A stretch of 64,000 nucleotides of DNA from Apoderus coryli. Its lineage: Eukaryota; Arthropoda; Insecta; Coleoptera; Attelabidae. Numbering within the stretch: the stretch's first letter is position 1; each line of letters begins with the position of its first letter. The DNA lies in NCBI GenBank assembly GCA_911728435.2, contig OU452200.1, positions 39,881,715-39,945,714 on the forward strand, written 5' to 3'. Below the pieces are notes generated by a model. The model was not told where the DNA came from and ran no database searches. It saw only the letters and a program-made list of their open reading frames with translations. The position numbers were made by a program, and so were the translations under genes. Shown piece by piece: positions 46,629 through 58,766 of this stretch.

Positions 46629-47820
46629 TTTTTTTTATTATGCCAAGGCAGAGAAATCATCATTGACACCTAGGGAGTTCCTTACCACTTCCCTAGGTAG
46701 TGTGGGACTCTAACCCAAACTAAAACTCTGCCTTATCTTTGTAGTATGGCTCGGGAACCTTCCCTTTTCCATGTCCTCGCTTGATTGTCCTCTGTTGCGG
46801 TTGTCTTCTGATGTTGATTGTCGTCTGTTGCTGTTGTCCTCTGTTGGTGGTGCCTAGAAAACACTCTGAAACATACATTTAGATGAGTATACTTGACCTG
46901 AAAGAAACAATATTAATTGGTGTCCTAGTCCTGTGGATTCCTTCGTCAGAGTTGACTCCTCGGTCTCCGGTACCGCCTGGCACCGTCTTCTACGTTGTAG
47001 TTGACTGCTTCGCGAATCAGTGGGTTTGCATGGGTATCTGCCATTGCAAAGACCTTCTGGGCTCTCAACCTCATGACGTCCCTTAGGGCGTCGAGTTTGA
47101 GGTCCCTTCGGATCTGTGCGTTTGACACAAACCAGGGTGCACCCACTGCCATCCTTCTCGCCTTGTTCTCCGTGGCCTCTAATCGTTTCAGGTACGATGG
47201 TGCCGCGTATCCCCATGCTGAACTGGCATAGGTCAAGGCAGGTCGCACTACTGCCTTAACCATTTGGAGCTTGACCTGCAAGGGCATCTTGCTCCTTATG
47301 CAGATCATCGGGTAGAGCTTCGAAATGATGCCTTTGGCATTCGCGATGCTCTTCTCGATGTGCGGTCTCCATGACAGGGATCTGTCCAAAGTTACCCCCA
47401 GGTACTTTGCAGTTTCCTGCCATTGTATGTCAGTATCCTCGATGTTGCCGAAGTCGTCGGGGCGCACTTGTCTTCTTCTGATGAGGAGCGCGGTGCTCTT
47501 CTCGGCATTAATCTTGGTCTTCCACCTGGTGCACCATTCCGTGAAGTTGTCCGCTGCTCGCTGCAGGTATCTTGTCACCAATTCCGCACTGCGACTGCGG
47601 GCAATCAGGGCGGTGTCGTCTGCGTAGAGTGCCAAGGTGTTCTGGTCTGTCCTTGGGATGTCGCTGGTAAAGGTGGAGAAAAGATGGTTGGATAGTACAG
47701 ACCCCTGCGGCACGCCGGCCTCCAGGGTCCGTGATTCCGAGACCTCCTTCCCTGTTCTGACGCGAATCTGCCTGTGCTGTACGTAGGAGTCTGCTAGCTT
47801 GATCATCGCTGGTGGGTTCT
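46629..47820 (-). mobile_element. Jockey-clade LINE, 5'-truncated, with poly(A) tail
   Basis: The frame 47806-46946 (286 codons, open) reads MIKLADSYVQHRQIRVRTGK, LEAGVPQGSVLSNHLFSTFT, the catalytic YADD, INAEKSTALLIRRRQ, KYLGVTLDRSLSWRPHI, RPALTYASSAWGYAAPSYLK and VNYNVEDGARRYRRPRS. It starts just before the PQGS block, so RT fingers and endonuclease are lost. The 3' UTR carries degenerate CCTCTGTTG repeats and ends in a TAATAAAAAAAAAA tail (minus strand, 46629-46640). It is clearly GC-richer than its neighbours, which suggests a young insertion or a family with different base use. Confidence 0.88.
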
Positions 47821-47838
47821 AATGTGTGCATCTTATAG

Positions 47839-48400
47839 ATGAATCCTTCCTGCCAAGCAAGCAAGATGGGTCCGATGATTTGCGCTATATATAGGTGCCG
47901 AGATTATGTCACGACAAGAAGTAAAATGAGTATCTACAACGCGTATTTTTTGTCACATTTAAGATACTTATTGACGGGCACTTGTAGTAAAACGACCTTC
48001 AATAGAGCACAAACTAGTAATTTTGACAGGTTATCTCATACGGACTGAATGATCTACATCTAGAGCAATGCAAATCTATTTATAATGTAATAAACAATAC
48101 ACAAAAGTCAAATGCGTGTTTGCTCTATTCTGGGGAGGTTCACGGTCCCTTGACGAGGTCTCGTCACAATATTTATCAGCCCAATGCTAGAACTAATAGG
48201 GAATTTAATAGTCCTGATCCGTATACCACAACTGTTTGCCCATTGAGGTCAGATCTGTTGGTTCTTCTGCAGTTTTTAATATATTATTGAAACACTGTTT
48301 AGGCCCGGGAAGAATAATTGTACCTTGAAGGCAGTTTGAATGAATCTGAGTCATGAGCAGTTAGAGTTACAAAGATTAAGGAATAAGCATGCATTGTATA
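47839..48400 (+). pseudogene. LINE C-terminal fragment, plus strand
   Basis: ICAIYRCRDYVTTRSKMSIY, NAYFLSHLRYLLTG and, in another frame, LEQCKSIYNVINNTQKSNAC and GPLTRSRHNIYQPNARTNRE match the C-terminal region of CR1/RTE-like LINE proteins. Frameshifted and tail-less. It lies back to back with the truncated 5' edge of the preceding minus-strand LINE. Confidence 0.55.
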
Positions 48401-51400
48401 TTGTTGGGTTTATATATTGAATAGAGGATTTATTTTTAAAAAAATCAAGGCCTTTGTCGAAGTCTTAAAGGCGGTATTACCCACGGCGGCCGACACACGA
48501 CACGCATAGGTACAACGAGATTGAGCACTCGCTGCCGCTAAAATGTGATACAAATAAATCTAAAAATATTGATCGAGTTGGTAATATTTTAAAGTTTCTG
48601 GTTATAGTTCAAGTTGTTTCACTGCTAAAACACACGGAGCTGTTTTCTCAGCGACGGTGCAGCAACTAAGCTTCCGGCTGTTTCTCGTTTAAGAGACTTC
48701 TGTGTATTGCAATACACGATGCATGACGGCCCAAGCCCAGGAATGGCGATCGGAGGCGGAGCATGCTCTCAACTCGGGCACCTCGAGCTGTTCGGCGGTG
48801 TCTCATACTGGTTTTTCGCCAACGGCATTGTTTATACTTGATACCAATTACTCACCTATTTGTCGCAATTTAAATTGCCATTAAATAATCACCTAAATAA
48901 CTATGTATATTTGGGATAAGGTAAGGAGTTTTTTTGGGCATTTTTGGGAACAAATAATAATCGCTCCGAGCCAGGATTGGACTATAGGGTGAGTGATTTA
49001 TTAATATCAAAGCCAATTTTTGGTAGGACAGTGATGACTCGTGTTTACTCTTCTTTTTTCTCACAATGCTTCATTAAACTGTTCTAAGATTCCACCTACA
49101 GTACACCTTTATCTTTATAATCAATCAATAGCAATCCTTCTGAGGCCCAAAAGGTAGTCCTCTGCTGACCTTAAACTTTTGCCATTACATGCCTGATGCA
49201 TTCGATATCACGCGCAAATAAAGACGCAATTATTTTCGAACATAATCATAACAATGGCATTAAAATTCCTCTGAATTTATTTTAAAAATAACTTAATGTA
49301 ACAATAAAAATAAGTTCAACATGAGTGTAGCGTTTTGACATTAGCCTTAGCTCACAGAGAGGATTATAACTTACATAAATAAACTTTACTGTAATGGTTC
49401 ACATTTTGCATACAATTTCCTGCTTAATTTGTAAAGCTTAGCTGTGCTAAGCCATTTTCGAAGAGTTAGCTTACCAAGATTATGTTGGGATTAGGTAGAT
49501 TGAGGGGTTTGGCATTTCTGGCTCTAGGACTATAATAATACAACAAAATAATAGTAATTCAACAAAATTGTCTATTATTTTCTTCATAATAATAATTTTT
49601 GTAGGAAGTTTCTATTTAATTAAAAAAATATATAATTAGTAGGTAATAAGAAAAGTTAAATAAATATTATATTCTCTATTAGGTACCTATAATAAACGTA
49701 CCTATATGTTTTTAATGTAGATTCATTTTTTAATTTATTAAACATTTTTGATATAAACGTATTGTGTGTTTTTTTTTTGTTTTAATGAAAATACTGTTTC
49801 AATGTATTGAAATCCTCGAGAATGTATCAAATTTAAAAATGTCGCCTAATAAATCGTTATAAGCAGTGGCGTATCTACCAGTGTTCCATGCACACGAGCC
49901 CGAGCTTCAAGGGGCCCGGTTTTACGTGCCAAGTTTTTTATATATGATTTTTTTTAACGGACTTCGGAATTTCATGGAACACAGGCCCGTAACTGCATCG
50001 ATACGCCGCTCGTTAGTAGGTACATCAATGTGCAACAAAATCATAATCATTATCACTCCTATACATGGTGCTCTGCAGGTGAGCGAGACAAGTGTATTCT
50101 AAGGCTATAGAAGCTGTTTTATGACTATAATGGTAAGTGTAGACTTTCAAATACGTTATTTTTGAGGTAAAAGCAGTTATTAGAATTCTTTGACGTTAAA
50201 ATAAGGTGGCCGGATAGTAGCTAAAGTCTAACCTGCATAGTGCTAGCACAGGGCAGGTGGGGACAATATTTCTTCCCTATTGCCAGCCTCAGATGTTTGA
50301 CAGCTCCTGTTAATTTTTACACTCTTAGTTCTACGGTGGCTTGTTGTCCAGATAACTCCCAAGTACCCCACTCCTGAAATTAGTTCTAATGATAATGGGG
50401 GCTCTGTATTTTACCAGCTTTATCCTTCTCGTGAAAGAAATCAGCTCAGTCTAACCGGAATAATTGAAAATTAGGTTTTCCCATACCTTAAGCTTTTTGG
50501 TATTGTGACATTTTTATTCTAGAGACAGCTAGCTTCTTTATTCTGTGGTGCTGGTAGTCGGCCACGGTGGGTTATAATAAAACCCTAACGCATCTAATGA
50601 TGCGTAAGAAGGGCAAAATACTCATTTCCCAATGGTTGTAATGTTTTTTAATAGTTTTGTACCTTCCTTCTATCAATTTTTGTTGTAAATGTAAAAAAAA
50701 AATCGAATATTTTCCACAGTGTGGCTCGATAATTTCAATTGTTCATTTAAGAACAAGTATGTACTTTAACACGTTTTCTAAAGTGTAATATGACCACTGA
50801 TGATGAGATCGCGAAACATGTGTGGTTTGACAATTGATACTTGCCAATTCAATTATACGAAGTATATTATATTGTGGAGTCTTTTATTTCAAATAAACAA
50901 TAATTGTTTAATCTGTGGTGATAATCAACAGGTCCTTGTAAATAGATTTATTTGTGCAATCTGGCTATTTTCTTAGATGGTTTCTAGAAAAAATAAATCC
51001 CTTTGTCATTGTTCCGAATATCCTTTATGAGCAAAGCCGCCAACACAGATGTGCTTTGCAACGTTGCCAAGAGTACCCACTCTACAACATTTAAATCTTA
51101 ATTGCATTAGGAATTTATAGGCTCTTTGGTAATATAATTTTTGTTTTTGTTTATTGTTCTCAAAATAAATAAATAATTAATAATTAGGTACGGGGTATGT
51201 AAATTCCTATGTGTATTCGGCTTGTGTTAATCCTGACACTTCTAATAGGCAGTGTAACTACAAATATTTTATTGTGCAAGTATTATGAACTGTTCCAATT
51301 TTTATTGACAAATTATTTCGTATCTAATACAATCACATACCTACTACCCTCAGAAATATAAACAAACATTTTCTGAGTACCTACCTTACCTACCATGGTT

Positions 51401-51930
51401 GCAGATTATGCGAATATTTAAACCGCATCATGGCAATAATGCCAAGCTCGTTTCCACACTTGTGAGTTAGAGATACACAAAAATAATAAGCAATCTCGAT
51501 ATAAATATTAGTCAATTTTGTTTTTATAACAGATATATCTTAATGGTTTGACTTAACCATTCTAGAACTCAAAATATGGTTCAATTCGTAAGCTACCATG
51601 AGTATGAAGAATGTCGGTTGGTTCTATCATAATTTCAAATTATGTAGGTGGTAAAACTGGTAATCGATATTTTCATATTCTCGAAAGACGATTTAAACTT
51701 GAATTTATTGGTGGAGTTGCAGCGGCATGCGGTGTTCTTTTGAGATTTCTTTGACAAAACACCGCCAAAGTTTTTGCAAAATATCGAAGCCATGGAAAAA
51801 ATGTTTTATTCTCATTTTTATTTTGGATTTTGAAGAGTTCGGTTGTATTGATTATAATAATTTTAGAATTTTATTTTTATTTCTTTAAAAATTTTATTGT
51901 TTATTATTAAGAAATTTTTAAATTTATACA
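48401..51930. other. Intergenic region upstream of nanos
   Basis: No gene recognised. At 48690-48840 a short frame (EWRSEAEHALNSGTSS) faintly recalls LTR-retroelement integrases, too weak to call. At 49863-50015 a small segment with ends resembling CAGTGGCGTATC may be a hAT-type MITE. A CTGATGA...GAAAC motif lies at 50793-50827. The last few hundred bases should contain the nanos promoter; no TATA box stands out. Confidence 0.45.
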
Positions 51931-54900
51931 ATGTCGATTAAAAGTGATTATGTTGTATTCAAATCTTCTGAGAAAAATTGTTTATCCGAAGAATTTTTGA
52001 TTTCTGTGTTGTCGTTTATGGATGATGAAAATGATGATTCTTCCGGTTATTGTAGCCAAGATTTGAATTTGAGTGTTACATTACACGCTTCCGGATATTT
52101 TGAACATTTTTACAGTGAAGAATCAAAACGTAAGTACTTATCTATTTTTTTTTTATTAATTAGGTATACTTACAAATTAGTAGAGAAGTTGCAGTTTGAG
52201 AAAACAAGGCACCTAAAACCAAGAAAACAATTTTTTACTGTTTTTCTCCGTGAATTTGTAAAACATATTTTTTCATTAGAATCTGAAGCTCTTGAATAAC
52301 TGTAATACGTAATACGGTGTTTTTCTTTCAGCTATAATATCTAATTCAAACTTGTGCAAATCCGGCCGCCTTACACTTTCTTGGTCAACAACCAGTCGTG
52401 GCTCAGTAATTACTACATATGAAAGGCCTACAATTAGAAGTCGGGTCATTAATTATGAAACAGTAACTTCAACAGATGAAAGTCTATCGATTTTGCATGA
52501 CGAGGGTGTGCTGTTGGCTGTAGCAAAAGCTAGAGGTAAACTTTGTAACAACCAAATTATTTATAAATTATTAGGATTGTCTTTTTAATAGTCTTTCCTG
52601 TTTTTCGAAGAGCTTTAGAAGCTCGTTTTTTTCTCAAAATTTCGCCAACATGCGTGGTCATTTTTATGAAATTATTTCAATAGATGTGTTTACACTTTAC
52701 ACTGTTGTTTCTCTTTTAATAATGAACTGATAAATCTGATTTTTAACTCTTCATACATTTTAGCTCTCGTTATTAGGGTCTGGTATGTTCAGATTCCAAC
52801 AAAGTATTCTTTTGCAAATGCCTCAGAAGTATAGCCAATTGCATATCTAGCTTGTACCTATATGTATGTTTGTTGTGGAGCGAATATATTGATATTTAGA
52901 ATTTTAAATAGTGGCGAAATACCCAAATAATGAGCCTTAAAATGCATATATCTATTATAAGACATCAGTTTATGAAAGATTCTCAAAACAGGCGACAAAG
53001 TCAAAGAGTAACAACAAGTTACATTAATTGTTAAACTTAAACTTTTAAAATTGCAACTTCAGACAATATTTTATTTGATTTCAGGATCGTTTGACAATAA
53101 TACGTTGGATTATAATGAACATTCATTTAATGAAGGTTTATCTTGTTCTTCAACACCCTCAAGGAAAAATAGGTCACTTGAGAATGTAGTAAAAGCTAAA
53201 ACAGATTTATTTACAACGTTGTTGAGAAATAAAAATTTACCAGATTTGGCTAATCATCCGATGGTTGTCAAGACGAAATTTCAAAAGATGTGGAGGCATG
53301 CAGCTACAGTTTTTTTACATAGTGCAAGAGGTAAGTTTATTTGAAAGTTGTTTTGTCCACAGATCTAGAAACTCGAGAGATATAACATGATCTGAAATTT
53401 CATTCATAATTCACATTTGTTTACAATCAGACATAAGTTGGCAGTTGATATTATATAAGATAGAAAAAATGGCAACGTTGTACCTGGTTCGTCGATTCGA
53501 TTTCGTTTTATGTACCAGTGGCTTACGGTTTTAAAGGCATTCTTTATATTTTAATTAGGCGGTTGATGTTCACTAAAGTGATATAAAGCAATGATAAATT
53601 GTAGGTTTTTAAAATAACGTTATTTTTTTTTTGTTTATGATAAAAATATATTTTATCTTATTATTATTACCGTATCTAATTCTAATGGCCAATTGCACCG
53701 ACGTTTTGAAGGCAAGTTTAGGCTTAAGCTGTTCTTATCTCTTTGCACGGTACGTTGAAATGTGAGACTTAAATTAAGCCACGGTTTTTCTAGGCTTAAA
53801 TATTTAAGGAAGCGTTTCTAACCTTACTTTTCCTGTGTTTTTGAAACAGTTTTTTTTTTAACTTTGTTTTCTAGAGTGCATTATATTTTTAGTCCACGAT
53901 AAAGCTCGTAAAATTTACAAATAATGGATATTTTTGTATTTAGTGGGTAATCTATTAATGGGATTATATTAAAATATTAACAAATAAAAATGTAATTAAG
54001 AATCTCCATCAAGATTTTCAAGACCAAAAACAGTTTTTTCGTTAACAATTGCTGTTTTTTGGGTCCTGTTTTGTATATTTCACTTTTGCAGTATCTTTCC
54101 GAAGCTCATTTTTTCTGTTATCATAGAATTTTTTAGAGGATCGGATGACCGAGGAGACAATCCCGGAGATCGGAGATGCACTCTCAAATTCTCTTCGAAT
54201 TTTCTCCCAAGTTTCTCGTTTCTCATGACAAGAGAATAGGTAAATCAGTTTATTTATTCTCTGGTAGTACCATCGGTCTTCTTTTTCAATAACATTTTCA
54301 TATTTAAAAACTATGCTAAAAAGTAAATTTTTTCCCGTTCTGTAAAGTTTGAACTTCGGTGTCTATTAGTTATATTATTTTGGTTTCCGTCCATGTTTCT
54401 ATATTTCAATTTACAAAAACGATACTTTTATTTCTACCTTGTTTTTGTTTAAAAAAATGTGACTGCAATGAGGTTAGAAATCTTGGAATTTTGACAGAAT
54501 TGCAATGATGCCAAGATTATTTCAAACTTAACTAAGTGGAGTGCGGTGCAAGACTACAAACTTAAAGACAGACTTAAAATATAAGTCGGCCTTAGTTAAG
54601 TTTACTTAGTTAGAGTCGGTACAATTGGCCATAAATAACTTTAGACTATGATGGTTATAGGATTAGATAGGAGATAGGTAGAACCACTATATTTATATAT
54701 ATCTGGGAAACTAGTATATTATACAGTGTGTACCAAAATACTTGGTGCCCCAAAAATATTTTCCAAATGTAATGTTTAATGTCATAAATAAATGTAATAC
54801 AATAAAAAATTAACAAGAAAAATTTATTATTATAAAATATAAATCGTTGATAACATTATATTTAGAGCACATAATTTAGTGTTGTTGGATACGACAATCT

Positions 54901-57355
54901 CTTATTAGAGTTGAAATTAATCCGCGGTCATATTCGATCACCGGAATTATTGCGCCTGCTTAATTTTAACTGTTCTTTGAGAACTAGAAATAGCACGACC
55001 TTTGTGGTGTCTTTCCATGGAACTAATTACGCTTATAATGGCCCTCTCAGTCGAATGCAGAGAAGTTTTAATTCCATTCAAAATGATGTTGATATTTTCC
55101 ATGACGCCTTTGGCTTGTTTAAGAGAACTATCTGTAATGTTTTAGCATAGATTTTGGTTTTATCTGCCTATATCTGATTATAATGTCTTATAGTTACTAC
55201 TATTGGTTAGTTTAAGTTTGTTTTAGTTAATTCTTTTATGTACTTTATATTTTGTTAAAATGGTTTACCGTTTAAATAAATAAATAAAAAAATAAATAAA
55301 ACAATCTTATATGTTGTAATTTAAAGCTATATACTTACAAATTAGATGGGCCACTCGAGGGGCCAGCAACTGCTTCCTCAGCAACTAGCATTTCTAAAGT
55401 TTCTGGATCACAGATCCCTGGTTCATGAACATCTGAAGTTCTAAAAAATAAAATGTTTTAGCTTAGTATTTCAGTGAGTGGTACCATTCTAATCTAGTAG
55501 CTATATTTACAAACTATAGTTTGTAAATATCTTATCTATAGATAAGCCAGGAAGTTAATTTTAATAAGATCGCATTGCTACAGTTTGTGGATCACATAGG
55601 TCCTTGCTTGATCAACATTTGATGCTCTAAATATTCAATATCTACTTACCTACTAGGTTTGCTTGGAGAGGATTCGGCTACAGTTGAATCTGAGCTGAAA
55701 ATAAGAATAAATACAATAGTAAATACCACTGATCTAGATGTGTGGTAAATACACCATATGTTTATTACAATATTATTACACCTTAAATTTTATATAGACA
55801 CATTTTATGAAGCATATATATAATTACCTGTACGACAGAGGCTCATTAAAAGGAAATTATAATTGAGGTTCAGCGTCTGGTCGAATTTGCTTTCGACCAG
55901 TAATCTCAGTTATCTTAATGTCGCTCACATCAAAATGGTTTGAGCATATTTGTGCATACTTGGGGACATACTGATTTTCCAGACCCAAAAGCTGTAGCCA
56001 CCTCTAGCGTCTTTCCGAATTTACTGGAAACCTACAATATGAAATTATTTAATTCTATTGGAACCTACCTATTCAGTATTAATATACTCGTATTTAGTTA
56101 TCTAACGAAGTGCAATCTTAGTTTATAATTAAACCTTGATTTAAATACTGTAAGATGAACCTAGCATCTCTATAACATCACAAAAATCAATAATTACATT
56201 AGGTATTTATTTACAGCAATTTATTTTTAATTTGTAGAGCAAGCAAACTACACCACTGATAAACAATAACAAGTCGTAACCTTACTTACCTCCGAAATAT
56301 CAAATTTCGGTTGGAATTTTTATTATTTTTACAAACTATACACTGACGCACCATTGTTAATTGTTTGTTTATAGTTTTTGCACAAAAAAACACTAAAAAT
56401 TCCTCAAAATCACCAACTAAAAGCAAATAAACACGAACACAAAGGATATTTGGCAACAGAGCTCAAACTACCGGCTGATTACAAGAATGAATGAAATTGT
56501 AAATTCTTCGCTCGGCTTTACAGAGTTGCCACGTGTAGTTCATAAATAAATTATGATTTGGTGAAATATGTCTTGAATATGTTAAAATTCATAAAAAAGT
56601 AACTAAAAAATATCTTGGGTATATCGTTTTATTATACACAAAAATTGGTACCATCACCTAAGTTATATTTTGCTTTAAAACGGTAAAAAATAGTGTATTT
56701 TAAAACAATGCGGGAATCACAGCGGAAGTTTGGCATTATCGATATCTGCAAATAATGATGTTTGATCGCTTGGAAATGTAAACAGTTTTATCTCCCCCTT
56801 TTCTAGATCTGTGGTTTTGTCCTTATATTTTTATGTAGAAAATACTTGAATGAATATTTGTAGGAAAAACAACAGGTACCTACAACCTAGAGCATTAATA
56901 TACAATATTAGGAGACACTCTTTACCACTTTTAGATCAGCATCATTAGGAGAGAATTAAAACTCATTGACTCCTTTTATTTTTAACAAAAATTTTTTAGA
57001 CTGGGTGCAATAATGTGAACGATTTTCTTTAGTTTCAGAATCAGAATTTGGTTCAAATCAAAATTCTACTAGAGACACCAAACAGTCCAAATTCAACCTC
57101 CTAAGTTTCCCAATGAAAGCATGCCGCTTTTGCTTCAAAAACGGTGAAGTTGAAAAAGTCTATGGTAGTCACTTACTGAAAGCTGAAGACGGTACTATAT
57201 CTTGTCCTGTACTCCAGAAGCATACATGCGAGCTTTGTGGTGCCACTGGGAAATTTTCCCATACAAGAAAATATTGTCCATTTTATGTGGCGAAAAAGCC
57301 TACTGTGACTCAATTAATTAAAGTGCTGTCAAATGAAGAATCTACAATGAAATAG
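51931..57355 (+). CDS. nanos: Nanos, RNA-binding zinc-finger protein, 4 exons
   Basis: Nanos proteins repress translation of target mRNAs together with Pumilio and deadenylases and protect germ-line fate; in insects they also pattern the posterior. Exons 51931-52129, 52332-52535, 53085-53330 and 57039-57355, all GT-AG and all junctions phase 1, give 966 nt (321 aa). The C-terminal domain is diagnostic: two CCHC fingers with exact Nanos spacing, C-x2-C-x12-H-x10-C and C-x7-C-x2-C-x7-H-x4-C (CRFCFKNGEVEKVYGSHLLK ... CPVLQKHTCELCGATGKFSH ... CP). The first 200 residues are Ser/Asn-rich and unstructured-looking, usual for insect Nanos. The start MSIKSDYVVFKSSEKN is the first ATG in the frame. Intron 3 (3.7 kb) holds a Harbinger relic, a LINE end and an antisense THAP pseudogene. 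AATAAA lies near 57509. Confidence 0.95.
53686..54631 (-). mobile_element. PIF/Harbinger-type element in nanos intron 3
   Basis: Inverted ends TGGCCAATTGCACCGAC and, in reverse at the right, TGGCCAATTGTACCGAC, flanked on both sides by TAA, the 3-bp target duplication typical of PIF/Harbinger. Internal minus-strand coding relic, about 54235-54065: TWEKIRREFESASPISGIVS, SVIRSSKKFYDNRKNELRKD, TAKVKYTKQDP. It resembles the Myb/SANT-like accessory protein of this superfamily. No transposase. 946 bp. Confidence 0.75.
54880..55310 (+). mobile_element. LINE 3' end with A-rich tail in nanos intron 3
   Basis: The frame ends ELKLIRGHIRSPELLRLLNF, NSTTFVVSFHGTNYAYNGPL, SRMQRSFNSIQNDVDIFHDA, FGLFKRTICNVLA-stop, matching LINE ORF2 C-termini such as the 30.3-kb copy (RNNYTYFSPIDRTLRTLNEH). 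About 115 bp of 3' UTR is followed by an (AAAT)n tail at 55278-55305. Severely 5'-truncated. Confidence 0.75.
55339..56354 (-). pseudogene. THAP-domain gene relic, 4 exons, antisense in nanos intron 3
   Basis: Exons 56354-56290, 56031-55828, 55694-55650 and 55440-55339. All have GT-AG borders and all junctions are phase 2. Exon 1 reads MVRQCIVCKNNKNSNRNLIF; exon 2 RFPVNSERR-stop-RWLQLLGLENQYVPKYAQICSNHF and ITGRKQIRPDAEPQL-stop. The C2CH ligands are C5, C8, C51 and H54, spacing normal for a THAP finger. Exons 3 and 4 encode an acidic linker (DSTVAESSPSKPSR; DVHEPGICDPETLEMLVAEE). In-frame TAG (codon 31) and TAA (codon 80) break it. Any further exons would lie beyond the LINE at 54.9-55.3 kb. 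It could be host-derived or the 5' part of a P-like element; no termini were found. Confidence 0.72.
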
Positions 57356-58766
57356 CATAGGTGGAGTGCTGAAATTGTTTGAAATTAAGATTATTAACCC
57401 ATTTGTTTTATCGTTTATTATGTTTCTATAATTCTATTATCTTTAAGAAGACTTTATAGCTTTTATATTTGATATTTATTTTGATAATGTAATTTTATAT
57501 TTTTTATAATAAATAACATGAATACATGTGCATATCTTTGTTTTATTTAGTTTACTAAACGAAAGTTGTCATGTTGGAATGAAGACTGCATTACTCGCGT
57601 CAATAGTTTCCTAACAAGAACTTTAATATTAGACAAAAATAAAAAATTTTAACTAAACTTTAAAGAACACACAGTCAAGAATAATACACTTTTATATGGA
57701 TAGGCAATATAAAAGTATCATTCTAACTTTGTCGTACTAATGATCCCATATTTGTTTTGAAATCGAAAAATAGGCAGATAAATTCACTATTTTAATACAT
57801 CAAAAGATTTACAATAACATTTTAGGTTGTCATTTAACACCTTTAATATAAATAATATCACTCTAAACCATATTGAACTGATTATATTAAAGATATTAAT
57901 AATTTAATATGCCTACTTTCTACTTTTAATTCTCGTACCTATTCGATTTAATTAAATGTTCACTAATTTACATTAATATATCGAAACTTTATACTCACGA
58001 ACATCTGATGAACAGTTAGGATAGTATATTCGAGAACCGCCTAGATCAATAGTTCGGATACAATTAAAATACGACGTTGCCAGTTTTTATGTATATGTTT
58101 TCGCACCACATCGACAAATTATATTTTTGATTCGATTTAATTATTATATTGTAATTATTTATGCAAATCTTAATCGTCACCTGCAAAGGCCGTATTTAGT
58201 TATAAAGTTAAGGGTTAAATTTGGAGTATTTATATTTATTAGGTATAATTATTTTAGATTATGGTGAATTAATGTCAGTTAAGTTGAGAAAAATAAAGAC
58301 TAAACAACCTCTAATCTCACTCACACAATACGGTTACTTTAGTTGTTTATTTTTTTCAATTAAGTTCACTAGAGAGACATTAATCGCTACTGCCAATAAC
58401 CGTTGATTGAAAATTAAATATTTCAATCAACGCAATAACCCTACCCAAAATTCTACTACGAACGTATAATAACCGTAGGTACCTATTAATGTAGGAATAC
58501 AATTTTGATTTAGTCAAAGCAATGATTAATATAAACAGTGTATATTAATTAATATTTGACAAAGCATTGTCTTTATAAAGACAATGACCAAAGTATAGCA
58601 CAGCAACAATCTATTAATACCTAATAGAGATATATCAGAGAGTTTGGCAACACAGGTGTGTCTGGGCTATGCGTTAGTTCGAGTTGTATCTGGATTATTC
58701 GCTTCTGATTCGTTGAGAATTATCGAGAAACTGAAATATAGTATAAACACAGTATAATAAATAATA
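57356..58766. other. nanos 3' region and intergenic sequence
   Basis: nanos 3' UTR up to about 57540, then AT-rich intergenic DNA. No recognisable gene. Contains the second copy of the 22-bp palindrome. Confidence 0.45.
58565..58586. repeat. 22-bp perfect palindrome, copy 2
   Basis: Identical to 1582-1603 (arm CATTGTCTTTA), 57 kb away, with unrelated flanks. Confidence 0.8.

Noticed and set aside
48690..48840. Possible LTR-retroelement integrase fragment (EWRSEAEHALNSGTSS)
   Set aside because: Similarity covers fewer than 30 residues and no neighbouring pol motifs exist.
49863..50015. Possible hAT MITE with CAGTGGCGTATC-like ends
   Set aside because: The inverted match is short with mismatches and no 8-bp duplication was seen; left as a remark only.
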